DNA from: Bathymodiolus brooksi
Taxonomy: Eukaryota; Mollusca; Bivalvia; Mytilida; Modiolidae
Direction: 5' to 3'
Assembly (NCBI GenBank): GCA_963680875.1
Contig: OY804583.1
Coordinates: forward strand, 33,097,331-33,161,330
Length of the DNA stretch: 64,000 bases
Part shown: positions 14,222-25,000 of the stretch, piece after piece
How positions within the stretch are numbered: the stretch's first letter is position 1
Layout of the letters: each line of letters begins with the position of its first letter
The notes under the pieces: generated by a model
The model's database searches: none
Told to the model about the DNA's origin: nothing
The model's input: the letters and a program-made list of their open reading frames with translations, nothing else
Translations under genes and position numbers: made by a program

Positions 14222-14547
14222 TAAGTACCAAAGGCATACAAGCTACATTTAAGTATTATTACTCTTATTCACAACAAAAATATAAGATATCTTTTTGAAA
14301 TTAATGCTGTAATTATGGTATAACAAGCACCAAAGGCATACAAACTACTGTCATATTCCAGCTAACTCCGCTTTTGAAGCTCCAAAAGCGGAGTTAGCTG
14401 CGGAGTTAACTGATACACTTGAAAATATAAGATATCTTTCTGAAATTTATGCTGTAATTATGGTATAACAAGCACCAAAGGCATACAAACTACTGTCATA
14501 TTCCAGCTAACTCCGCTTTTGAAGCTCCAGCTAACTCCGCTTTTGAA
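14222..14547 (-). repeat. Inverted satellite-derived hairpin units
   Basis: Reverse-orientation pieces of the second subunit of the ~900-bp satellite (gatatctttttgaaatta, then a remnant of tatggcataac in the form tatggtataac). They alternate with a near-perfect palindrome: agctaactccgctttt, an 8-base loop, then aaaagcggagttagct (about 14357-14396). Single-stranded DNA or RNA would form a stable hairpin. Twin at 42850-43175. Confidence 0.8.
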
Positions 14548-14687
14548 GCATCCTATTCTTTGACAAGTGCAGCATAGATCCAGAAGCAAGACCTATAGTA
14601 CCTAAATATCGTGCAGAGTATGGCGTGCACGCCTATAAAAAATTGGCAGAGAGATGCAAAGAATTGCTGGTGGAACAGGAGTCTTGA
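14548..14687 (+). pseudogene. Partial duplicate of the small frame, with stop codon
   Basis: Matches 14084-14221 with a few substitutions and one extra A. The frame remains open through KKLAERCKELLVEQES and ends in TGA at 14685-14687. Only the 3' part is present; it is preceded directly by an inverted satellite hairpin unit. A histone-type stem-loop lies 23 nt after the stop. The arrangement suggests an older duplication of a 3' exon plus flank, after which the first copy lost the stem-loop segment. Twin at 43176-43315. Confidence 0.4.
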
Positions 14688-14710
14688 ATTCATCAAGTCT
14701 ACAAATCAAC

Positions 14711-14726
14711 GGCCCTTTTCAGGGCC
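14711..14726 (+). terminator. Histone-type mRNA 3' stem-loop
   Basis: The sequence ggcccttttcagggcc forms a perfect 6-bp stem with a four-base tttc loop. It is preceded by caac and followed by accca, matching the animal replication-dependent histone mRNA 3' element. A purine-rich stretch (caaaaagatc) 12 nt downstream could stand for the U7 snRNA-binding downstream element. It sits 23 nt after the TGA of the small frame, a typical histone spacing, yet the upstream codons match none of the core histone C-termini. Twin at 43339-43354. Confidence 0.75.
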
Positions 14727-14749
14727 ACCCATATTTTTCAAAAAGATCT

Positions 14750-15640
14750 TAGTTGTATTGTGGGTTATGGTTAGAGTTGTAACGCGATTTCCTTCAAGTC
14801 CACTTATTCACAACAAAAATAACATCATAAACATCTTTGGTACTGTCGAATTCCAGCTAACTGTACGTGTAAGTACCAAAGGCATACAAGCTACATTTAA
14901 GTGTTATTACTCTTATTCACAACAAAAATATAAGATATCTTTTTGAAATTAATGCTGTAATTATGGTATAACAAGCACCAAAGGCATACAAACTACTGTC
15001 AAATACCAGTTAGCTCCACTTTTGAAACTCCAACTAACTCCGTTTTTGAAGCTCCAAAAAACGGAGTTAGCTGCGGAGTTAACTGATACACATGAAAATT
15101 AAGATATCTTTTTGAAATTAATGCTGTAATTATGGTATAGAAAGCACCAAATGCATACAAACTACTGTCAAATACCAGCTAACTCTGCTTTTGAAGCTCC
15201 AGCTAACGCCGCTTTTGAAGCTCCAAAAGCGGAGTTAGCTGTGGAGTTAACTGATTCACTTGAAAATATAAGATATCTTTTTGACATTAATGCTGTCATT
15301 ATGGTATAACAAGCACCAAGGGCATACAAACTACTGTCAAATACCTGCTAACTCCGCTTTTGAAGCTCCAAAAGTGGAGTTAGCTGTGGAGTTAACTGAG
15401 ATATATTTTTGAAATCAATTCGGTAATTATGGTATAACAAACACATTTCATTTTATATAAAGATAGTAAAGGCTTGCTATGAATATAAGGCTCTTTGTCT
15501 TACGGATATCACATTAAATATATGCATTTTTAGCTATGCGGCAATGTCCAGTGACTCAATACCCTTACAGATATCTCATTGAAATTTATGCTGCTTTTAG
15601 GGCATATTATGCACTAAATAATGCAATGCTGGGAAGTAAA
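14750..15640 (-). repeat. Inverted satellite remnants with repeated palindromes
   Basis: At 14757-14860 the reverse complement of the satellite segment around gtgcactcgaaggaaatcgc is visible. From 14870 a ~170-bp unit with the palindrome aactccgctttt...aaaagcggagtt recurs three or more times (near 15025, 15185 and 15350). From 15430 to 15620 the reverse complement of the first and second subunits follows, with gcaatgtccagtgactcaat. The whole block lies head-to-head with the main satellite. Open frames here are shadows. Twin at 43378-44268. Confidence 0.85.
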
Positions 15641-15778
15641 TTGGTATCTGCGTATGTAATTATATGCATTTAATACAAATAGGAACATCATAATCAACTT
15701 ATTTAAGTATTATTACACAAATAACAGCTTGCAACATCATACACAACTTGCAAGCGCCATACACAACTTGCAAGCGCC
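15641..15778. other. Short unassigned spacer
   Basis: AT-rich sequence with two copies of acttgcaagcgccatac just before the 31-bp repeat. No gene or known element seen. Twin at 44269-44406. Confidence 0.5.
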
Positions 15779-15912
15779 AAGAGAGACTCCTCTTGGTATT
15801 TGCATGCGCCAGAGAGATTCTTCTTGGTATTTGCATGCGCCAGAGAGACTACTCTTGGTATTTGCATGCGCCAGCGAGACTCCTCTTGGTATTTGCATGC
15901 GCCAGAGAGACT
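15779..15912 (+). repeat. 31-bp tandem repeat, about four units
   Basis: The unit contains cttggtatttgcatgcgcc followed by agagagact. Successive gcatgcgcc motifs are spaced 31 bp apart (15802, 15833 and onward). Units differ by one to three bases. Open frames on both strands across it overlap and are incidental. Twin at 44407-44540. Confidence 0.9.
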
Positions 15913-16190
15913 CATCCTGGTGCTTGAAAGTGCAGCTAACTCCGCTTTTGGTGCTGTCAAAGACTATGTTGCTCATCTTGTTAGTTATCTGTGTTGGGGT
16001 TTTTTTTGGGGGGGGTCTATGTTGCTCATCTTGTTAGTTAACTGTGTTGTAGGGTTTTTGTTGGGGGAGGGTGTCTATCTTGCCCATCTTGCTGTGGTTT
16101 TCGCTTGTTTGTCTTCGTTCTGTGTATTATGCCCAATGTTTCCTGTTTTTCTGGATTATCCATTCATTTCTCTAACCTTTATTCACCTAG
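15913..16190. other. Low-complexity G/T-rich spacer
   Basis: Contains one more cagctaactccgcttttg satellite motif, then a duplicated ttgctcatcttgttagtta segment separated by T and G runs (16000-16016). The last 40 bases are pyrimidine-rich and end in a plausible splice acceptor, cacctag at 16190. No coding evidence. Twin at 44541-44818. Confidence 0.5.
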
Positions 16191-16293
16191 CTGACTTATC
16201 TAGACTGGTAGAAAATAACAATGACGGACAAATAGATAAATGTAATTTGTATGTAGATGATTTGTTTGTATTGCAAAAGGAAATGTTCCGAAG
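16191..16293 (+). pseudogene. Possible orphan exon, weakly EF-hand-like
   Basis: A 103-bp stretch lies between a pyrimidine-rich acceptor (cacctag) and a strong donor (aag|gtaagc) and stays open in the frame DLSRLVENNNDGQIDK... through LQKEMFRR. The run ENNNDGQID resembles part of an EF-hand calcium loop, but loop position 1 is Glu and position 12 is Asn rather than the usual Asp and Glu. A phase-compatible acceptor at 16457-16458 would add RFQDFINYIV, after which a SINE begins. This suggests a gene fragment truncated by repeat insertion. Chance splice signals remain possible. Twin at 44819-44921, with the second piece at 45087-45118. Confidence 0.25.
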
Positions 16294-16489
16294 GTAAGCG
16301 TTTCTATCAGGTGATATGTGAACCCATAAGGTGCTACAACTGAAACATTTCTCTATCAAGGAATTATAAACATCTTTAATAAAAAGGTGTAAATGGTTTT
16401 TGACGTATTGTTTTTTAAGATTTATATATTAAAATGTTCTTTCAATGAATTTATTTAGGTTTCAAGATTTTATCAACTATATTGTGGAC

Positions 16490-16690
16490 TGTCGTGGACG
16501 TGATCGTATGGTAGTACGATATACAACTACCTATGCAATCAGTGCCTATCACCACTGAAGTTGCTGGTTCGATTCCCGCTTATGGCGAGGTGTACTCGAT
16601 ACAACATTATATATTAAAGTTACTAAAGACAAGAACCCACGAGTTTTCATACTCGAGGCGAGCACGCGAACACACCACCGAAGTGATTAT
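16490..16690 (+). mobile_element. SINE head fragments, two heads in opposite orientation
   Basis: At 16494-16611 (plus) a tRNA-derived head carries the B box ggttcgattcc at about 16565 and matches the head of the complete minus-strand SINE at 34932-35216 (shared acaactacctatgca and atcagtg). At about 16628-16690 a minus-strand head resembles that of the SINE at 33541-33897 (shared cgaggcgagcacgc and acaccaccga). Both lack their central and tail parts. Twin at 45118-45318. Confidence 0.6.
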
Positions 16691-16739
16691 AAATACATTT
16701 TGTTTGTATAAATAATACTGATATACATACACAGTAAAA

Positions 16740-17359
16740 CCAGTATTAAAGGGTCACTTTCGGGACAAAGAAAAAGACAGGGATACCGCATACAAGTACC
16801 TTGACCTATGACTCAACATTGACTGTGAGGGACGGTTAAGAACGAAACTTGTGAATATTCCATTTATATGTAGCAGAATTTAGCGCCACCTGCATATAAA
16901 TTATATCTCTCTCAGGCAATCCCATATTTAAAAGCCTGCGTTTCCTAGCAGGATTTCCTTCATATAAGGTTGCTGCTAACACGGAAGCTACTGCAGCAAG
17001 TGTTTCTATTGGTTAAGTTGAAGTCATCACCACCGGTCACCACCATGACATAGTTAACCGCTACGGAATATCAGTGTCACAATTGACCAAGGATATAATT
17101 TCACATACCATGGTCGTAGGCAATTATTATCCCACGGTGTGCAACTAAAGTAACACAACGAGTGTCACTAGTGGAGTAGGGACCCCCTACCCTTCCGGAG
17201 CACATGAGTTGACCCCTAATTTTAAAGGGGTTCGTTTTGCGCGATCTTTAGATGTTTGCATAGTGCTTTGTAGACGTTTTTTACCCAATTTCTGTTGGTC
17301 ATAGTATTGCCTGTCCTTACTGACCCTGATTACCCCTTTGGTATCTTCAAACTCTTCTT
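16740..17359 (+). mobile_element. 5'-truncated retroelement, 3' end with ORF remnant
   Basis: The longest copy here of a dispersed family sharing one 3' end (tatcttcaaactcttctt, ending 17359). A degenerate frame is visible: 16970 onward reads LLLTRKLLQQVFLLVKLK, followed later by a decayed version of the C-terminal residues seen intact at 24652. From established knowledge I associate this C-terminal block with reverse-transcriptase polyproteins abundant in mussel genomes; the superfamily (non-LTR or Penelope-like) is not assigned. Stops and frameshifts show it is dead. Common 3' ends with variable 5' ends fit 5' truncation during reverse transcription. Twin at 45368-45987. Confidence 0.7.
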
Positions 17360-17982
17360 AACAAAGAAAAAATATATCACACTACAGCCTGTTTCTATTT
17401 CATCATTCACCCAGCAGTTCCTGTTTCGGCACTGACATGGCTTATTAGATTTATTTGTTATTGGAATTTACAGTATTGCACATTATTATATATAAACTAA
17501 TATTATCCTGCTTCCGTCAGAGGTAATCGTATCCGATTTTGGCTATCCTGTTTAGGTCCTTTGGTTTTCGTGCATCCAACACTTTACATTGAGTTAGATA
17601 TCTACATTGATATCAATATATCACTATAACCTAAGTATGTTCTTCTGATTCGTCAGTCAGGCATACAATACAACTACAATACAATGTTACTATTTCTAGA
17701 TCTCTACACCTCATCATCCAAAGGAATAATAAAACACATAGCACAAATAATTTATTATTAAGCAGTGGTAGTTTTGTGGTATAACAGTTTACAACATAAT
17801 CATCTCTCCTGGACCAATCAGAAACCTTGATTTATTACTTTAATTCCTATAAAACATGGTCGTGTATAAAATGTCATGAACGACTGATTTTGTATGTTTC
17901 AGTTATTAAAGAACCACAGTAAATACAGTTTACTACAATTGTGATTACATCATTTAAAAACAAGGGGTACTGCATGAGGATT
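17360..17982. other. Spacer with promoter-like motifs, no gene seen
   Basis: AT-rich DNA. Near 17813 there is a CCAAT motif (gaccaatcag), and 35 bp later a TATA-like cctataaaacatgg, then attaaag and an end like ttgtgattaca. Together these resemble a retroelement LTR, but I could not find matching TG...CA ends or a target duplication. The words cataaaacatgg and acaactg of the adjacent minisatellite appear here in degenerate form (17850-17890), so this may be its seed. Twin at 45988-46610. Confidence 0.3.
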
Positions 17983-20900
17983 TAAATGTTCATAAAACAT
18001 GGACAACTGTTATTTAACATATGCATATAGCATGGATAACTGTTGGTAGACATGCATAAAGCATTGACGACTGTTGTTTAACATATGCATAAAGCATGGA
18101 CAACTATTATTTAACATATGCATAACACATGGGAAACTGTTCTACATATGCATAAAACATAGGCAACTGTTGTTTGAAGTATGCATAAAGAATGGCCAAC
18201 TGATGTTTGACTTATGCATAAAGCATGGACAACTGGTATTTAACATATGCATAAAGCATGGCCAACTGTTGTTTGTTTTATGCATAAATCATGAACAACT
18301 TTATTCAACATATGCATAAAGCATGGACAACTATTATTTAGCTTATGCATCAAGCAAATGACAACTGTTATTTAACTTATGCATAAAACATGGACAACTG
18401 TTGCTTAACATAGGCACAAAACATGGACAACTATTGTTTTACTTATGCATCAAGCATGGACAACTGTTATTTAACTTATGCATAAAGCATGGCCAACTGT
18501 TTTTTTTAACATATGCATAAAGCATGGACAACTGTTATTTGACTTATGAATAAATCATGGACAGCTATTATTTAACTTATGCATAAATCATGGACAACTG
18601 GTTTTTTAAGCATATGCATAAAGCATTGACAACTGTTATTTGACTTATGAATAAAGCATGGACAACTGTTATTGAACATAAGCATAAAGTATGGACAACT
18701 GTTGTTTAACATATCAATAAAGCATGGACAACTGTTGTTTAACATATGCATAAATCAGAGACACCTGTTGCTTAGCATATTCATAAAGCATGGACAACTG
18801 TTATTTAACTTATGCATAAAGCAAGGACAACTGTTGTTTGACTTATGCATAAAGCATGGACAACTGTTATTTAACATAGGCATAAAGTATGGACAACTGT
18901 TGTTTAACATATCAATAAAGCATGGACAACTGTTGTTTAACATATGCATAAATCATGGACACCTGTTGCTTAGCATATGCATAAAGCATGAACAACTGTT
19001 ATTTAACTTATGCATAAAGCATGAACTCCTGGTGTTGGACCTAGACATAAAACATGGAGACTTGATGTTTAACCTATGCATAAAACATGGACAACTGTTA
19101 TTTAACCTATACATAAAACATGGACATCTGGTGTTTAACATGTACACAAAACATGGACATCTGGTGTTTAACCTATACATAAAACATGGACATCTGGTGT
19201 TTAACTTATACAAAAAACATGGACATCTGGTGTTTAACCTATACATAAAACATGGACACCTGGTGTTTATCATATACACAAAACATGGACATCTGGTGTT
19301 TAACCTATGCATAAAACATGGACACCTGGTGTTTAACCTATACATAAAACATGGACAGATGGTGTTTAACCTATATATCAAACATCGACATCTGGTGTTT
19401 AACCTATATATACAACATGGACATCTGGTGTTTAACCTATACATAAAATATGGACACCTGGTGTATAACCTATACATAGAACATGGACACCTGGTGTTTA
19501 ACCTAAACATAAAACATGGACATCTGGTGTTTAACCTATGCATAAAACATGGACATCTGGTATTTAACCTATACATAAAACATGGACATCTGGTGTTTAT
19601 CCTATATATAAAACATGGACATCTGGTGTTTAATCTACACACAAAACATGGACATCTGGTGTTTAACCTATACATAAAACATGGACATCTGGTGTTTAAC
19701 CTATAAATAAAACATGGACACCTGGTGATTATCCTATACATAAAACATGGACACCTGGTGTTTAACCTATACATAAAACATGAACACCTGATGTTTAACC
19801 TATACATAAAACATGGACATCTGGTGTTTAGACTATAAAAAAAACATGGACATCTGGTGTTTAACCTATGCATAAAACTTGGACACCTGGTGTTTATCAT
19901 ATACACAAAAAATGGACATCTGGTGTTTAATCTATATATAAAACATGGACATCTGGTGTTTAACCTATACATAAAATATGGACACCTGGTGATTGACCTA
20001 TGCATAAAACATGGACACCTGGTGTTTAACCTATACATAAAACATGGACACCTGATGTTTAACCTATACATAAAACATGGACATCTGGTGTTTAGCCTAT
20101 ACATAAAATATGGACATCTGTTGTTTAACCTATGCATAAAACATGGACATCTGGTGTTTAACCTATATATAAAACATGAACATCTGGTGTTTAGCCTATA
20201 CATAGAACATGGACACCTGGTGTTTAACCTATTCATAGAACATGGACATCTAGTGTTTAACCTATGCATAAAACATGGACATCTGGTGTTTAACCTATGC
20301 ATAGAACATGGACATCTGGTGTTTAACCTATACATATAACATGGACATCTGGTGTTTATCCTATATATAAAACATGGACATCTGGTGTTTAACCTACATA
20401 TAAAACATGGACATCTGGTGTTTAACCTATACATAGAACATGGACACCTGGTGTTTAACCTATACATAGAACATGGACATCTAGTGTTTAACCTATACAT
20501 AAAAACATGGACATCTGGTGTTTAACCTATGCATAAAACATGGACATCTGGTGTTTAACCTATATATAAAACATGGACATCTGGTGTTTAACCTATTCAT
20601 AAAACATGGACATCTGGTGTTTAACCTATGCATACAACATGGACATCTGGTGTTTAACCTATGCATATAACATGGACATCTGGTGTTTAACCTATACATA
20701 AAGTATTGACATCTGTTGTTTTACCTATACATAAAACATGGACATCTAGTGTTTAACCTATGCATAAAACATGGACATCTGGTGTTTAATCTATACATAA
20801 AACATGGACACCTGGTGTTTAACCTATACATAAAACATGAACACCTGATTTTAACCTATACATAAAACATGAACATCTGGTGTTTAACCTATACATACCA

Positions 20901-23900
20901 CATGGACATATGGTGTTTAACCTATATATAAAACATGGACATCTGGTGTTTAACCTATATATACAACATGGCCATCTGGTGTTTAACCTATACATAGAAC
21001 ATGGACACCTTGTGTTTAACCTATTGATAGAACATGGACACCTGGTGTTTAACCTAAACATAAAACATTGACATCTGGTGTTTAACCTATGCATAAAACA
21101 TGGACATCTGGTGTTTAACCTATACATAAAACATGGACATCTGGTGTTTATCCTATATATAAAACATGGACATCTGGTGTTTCACCTATGCATAAAACAT
21201 GGACATCTGGTGTTTAACCAATACATAAAACATGGACATCTGGTGTTTAACCTATAAATAAAACATGGACATCTGGTGTTTAACCTATATATAAAACATG
21301 GACATCTGGTGTTTAACCTATGCATAAAACATGGACATCTGGTGTTTAACCTATGCATAAAACATGGACATCTGGTGTTTAACCTATGCATACAACATGG
21401 ACATCTGGTGTTTAACCTATGCATATAGCATGGACATCTGGTGTTTAACCTATACATAAAGTATTGACATCTGTAGTTTTACCTATACATAAAACATGGA
21501 CATCTAGTGTTTAACCTATACATAAAACATGGACATCTGGTGTTTAATCTATACATAAAACATGGACACCTGGTGTTTAACCTATACATAAAACATGAAC
21601 ACCTGATTTTAACCTATACATAAAACATGAACATCTGGTGTTTAACCTATACATACCACATGGACATATGGTGTTTAACCTATATATAAAACATGGACAT
21701 CTGGTGTTTAACCTATATATACAACATGGCCATCTGGTGTTTAACCTATACATAGAACATGGACACCTTGTGTTTAACCTATTGATAGAACATGGACACC
21801 TGGTGTTCAACCTAAACATAAAACATGGACATCTGGTGTTTAACCTATGCATAAAACATGGACATCTAGTGTTTAACCTATACATAAAACATGGACATCT
21901 GGTGTTTAACCTATATATAAAACATGGACATCTGGTGTTTAACCTATATATAAAACATGGACATCTGGTGTTTAACCTATGCATAAAACATGGATATCTG
22001 GTGTTTAACCTATACATAAAACATGGACACCTGATGTTTAACCTATACATAAAACATGAACATCTGGTGTTCAACCTATACATAACACATGGACATATGG
22101 TGTTTAACCTATATATAAAACATGGACATCTGATGCTTAACCTATATATACAACATTAACATCTGGTGTTTAACCTATACATAGAACATGGACACCTGGT
22201 GTTTAACCTATACATAGAACATGGACACCTGGTGTTTAACCTAAACATAAAACATGGACATCTGGTGTTTAACCTATGCATAAAACATGGACATCTGGTG
22301 TTTAACCTATACATAAAACATGGACATCTGGTCTTTAACCTATATATAAAACATGGACATCTGGTGTTTAACCTATACATAAAACATGGACATCTGGTGT
22401 TTATCCTATATATAAAACATGGACATCTGGTGTTTAACCTATGCATAAAAGATGGACATCTGGTGTTTAACCTATACATAAAACATGGACATCTGGTGTT
22501 TAAAATATATATAAAACATGGACATCTGGTGTTTAACCTATATATAAAACATGGACATCTGGTGTTTAACCTATATATACAACATGGCCATCTGGTGTTT
22601 AATCTATACATAGAACATGGACACTTTGTGTTTAACCTATTGATAGAACATGGACACCTGGTGTTTAACATAAACATAAAACATGGACATCTGGTGTTTA
22701 GCCTATGCATAAAACATGGACATCTGGTGTTTAACCTATACATAAAACATGGACATCTGGTGTTTATCCTATATATAAAACATGGACTTCTGGTGTTTCA
22801 CCTATGCATAAAACATGGACATCTGGTGTTTAACCAATACATAAAACATGGACATCTGGTGTTTATCCTATAAATAAAACATGGACATATGGTGTTTAAC
22901 CTATATATAAAACATGGACATCTGGTGTTTAACCTATGCATAAAACATGGACATCTGGTGTTTAACCTATACATAAAACATGGACACCTGATGTTTAACC
23001 TATACATAAAACATGAACATCTGGTGTTCAACCTATACATAACACATGGACATATGGTGTTTAACCTATATATAAAACATGGACATCTGATGCTTAACCT
23101 ATATATACAACATTAACATCTGGTGTTTAACCTATACATAGAACATGGACACCTGGTGTTTAACCTATACATAGAACATGGACACCTGGTGTTTAACCTA
23201 AACATAAAACATGGACATCTGGTGTTTAACCTATGCATAAAACATGGACATCTGGTGTTTATCCTATACATAAAACATGGACATCTGGTCTTTAACCTAT
23301 ATATAAAACATGGACATCTGGTGTTTAACCTATACATAAAACATGGACATCTGGTGTTTATCCTATATATAAAACATGGACATCTGGTGTTTAACCTATG
23401 CATAAAACATGGACATCTGGTGGTTAACCTATACATAAAACATGGACATCTGGTGTTTAAAATATATATAAAACATGGACATCTGGTGTTTAACCTATAT
23501 ATAAAACATGGACATCTGGTGTTTAACCTATGCATAAAACATGGACATCTGGTGTTTATCCTATATATAAAACATGGACATCTGGTGTTTAACCTATACA
23601 TAAAATATGGACACCTGGTGTTTAACCTATACATAAAACATGAACACCTGATGTTTAACCTATACATGAAACATGAACATCTGGTGTTTAACCTATACAT
23701 AACACATGGACATATGGTGTTTGTTTAACCTATATATAAAACATGGACATCTGGTGTTCAACCTATATATACAACATGGACATCTGGTGTTTAACCTATA
23801 CATAGAACATGGACACCTGGTGTTTAATTCATGCATAGAACATGGACACCTGGTGTTTTTAACTAAACATAAAACATGGACATCTGGTGTGTAACCTATA

Positions 23901-24300
23901 CATAAAACATGGACATCTGGTGTTTATCCTATATATAAAACATGGACATCTGGTGTTTAACCTATGCATAAAACATGGACACCTGGTGTTTAACCTATAC
24001 ATAAAACATGGACATCTGGTGTTTAACCTATATATAAAACATAGACATCTGGTGTGCAACCTATATATAAAACATGAACATCTGGTGTTTAGCCTATGCA
24101 TAAAACATGGACATCTGGTGTTTAACCTATACATAAAACATGGACATCTGGTGTTTAACCTATACTGAAAGTATTGACATATGTTGTTTAAACTATACAT
24201 AAAACATGGACATCTGGTGTTTAACCTATACTGAAAGTATTGACATATGTTGTTTAACCTATACATAAAACATGGACACCTGTTGTTTAACCTATGCATA
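17983..24300 (+). repeat. 33-bp minisatellite, about 190 units, two subfamilies
   Basis: Units are 33 bp. The left part (17983 to about 19090) uses acaactgttgtttaacatat with gcataaagcatgg. The right part uses acatctggtgtttaacctat with acataaaacatgg. Higher-order repetition is visible: a block at 20880 recurs at 21638 (758 bp) and one at 22166 recurs at 23123 (957 bp, exactly 29 units). Because 33 is divisible by three, one frame on each strand stays open for long runs (HLVFNLYIKHG on plus, CFMYRLNTRCP on minus). These frames break at indels, have no common start and are not treated as genes. Twin at 46611-52928. Confidence 0.95.
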
Positions 24301-24642
24301 TTATTATATGATTCAAAGATCAAGGTATAATATACAATTGATAAGTTTGTTGAACCATGTTTCATTAATGTAAGATTTTAAATCATATAGAAAATAATCA
24401 AATGGTTCCCCTGCTATACAAAAGACTATCATTGTCTATGTTTTATATATGAATTGTTGAACCGCTCCCCCTCCCATAGAAAGCATAACAGTTAACAAAA
24501 TATAACAAAATACAACAATAGCATGAATTAAAAAGACAAAAACAAAAAAGAAAGGAAAAGAAAAAGTAAAAAGACGTAAAAGTGACATTTTGAAACAAAT
24601 AAGTTACAGAATAAGAGTGCTATATTTACATACAACACATAT
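24301..24642. other. AT-rich spacer
   Basis: No gene seen. It contains an A-rich purine tract at about 24530-24575 (aaaaacaaaaaagaaagg and similar), possibly the flank of the retroelement that follows. Twin at 52929-53270. Confidence 0.5.
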
Positions 24643-25000
24643 TTGAGGACTTGGTTAGCCGCTATGGAATATCTGTGTCACAAATGACTACGAATATGTT
24701 CCCCTTTTCGTAAATACTTCCCGCGGTCCTTTCCTCATTCATGACTTATTACCGGGTTTGTAACTAGATAAACACGACGTGTGCCACTAGTGGAACAGGA
24801 ATTGCTTACCTTCCGGAGCATACAAGTTCACCCCCAGTTTTAGTGGGGTTCGTGTTGCTTGGTCGTTTGTTTTATGTGTACATTTTGTATGTTTTCTAGA
24901 TCGTTGTTGGTCCTTTTGTACTTTTTCTTTCGGCCATTGTGTTGTCTGTTCTTCAATATGCGGATTTGTATTACCCCTGCGTTATCTTCAAGCTCTTCTT
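24643..25000 (+). mobile_element. 5'-truncated retroelement 3' end, ORF terminus intact
   Basis: Begins with an open frame that reads EDLVSRYGISVSQMTTNMF and ends in TAA at 24711-24713. This is the C-terminus of the same ORF that is decayed at 16970-17100. About 290 bp of 3' UTR follow, sharing ccggagca, ttcaccccc, tggggttcgtg, ttgtgttgtctgttctt and the end ttatcttcaagctcttctt with the other copies. Copies are truncated at different 5' points but stop at the same 3' end. Twin at 53271-53628. Confidence 0.7.

Noticed and set aside
14611..14946. 111-codon plus-strand frame through the histone-type stem-loop
   Set aside because: It reads through the stem-loop and inverted satellite in a frame different from the one shared by the exon duplicates.
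15703..16297. Overlapping frames on both strands across the 31-bp repeat
   Set aside because: They derive from the tandem repeat and G/T tracts. Only the last ~100 bp of the longest plus frame has splice-site support, and that part is listed separately at low confidence.
16555..16600. Functional tRNA gene at the ggttcgattcc B box
   Set aside because: No acceptor stem or anticodon arm can be folded around it, and the same sequence heads a full SINE at 34932-35216.
17682..17950. Solo LTR with CCAAT, TATA and attaaag motifs
   Set aside because: No matching TG...CA termini, target-site duplication or second LTR could be found, so it is mentioned only as a spacer property.
18672..24365. Long open frames on both strands in the 33-bp arrays as protein genes
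   Set aside because: The period is a multiple of three and the consensus is stop-free in one frame per strand. Frames overlap on opposite strands, break at indels, and lack start context or splice evidence.
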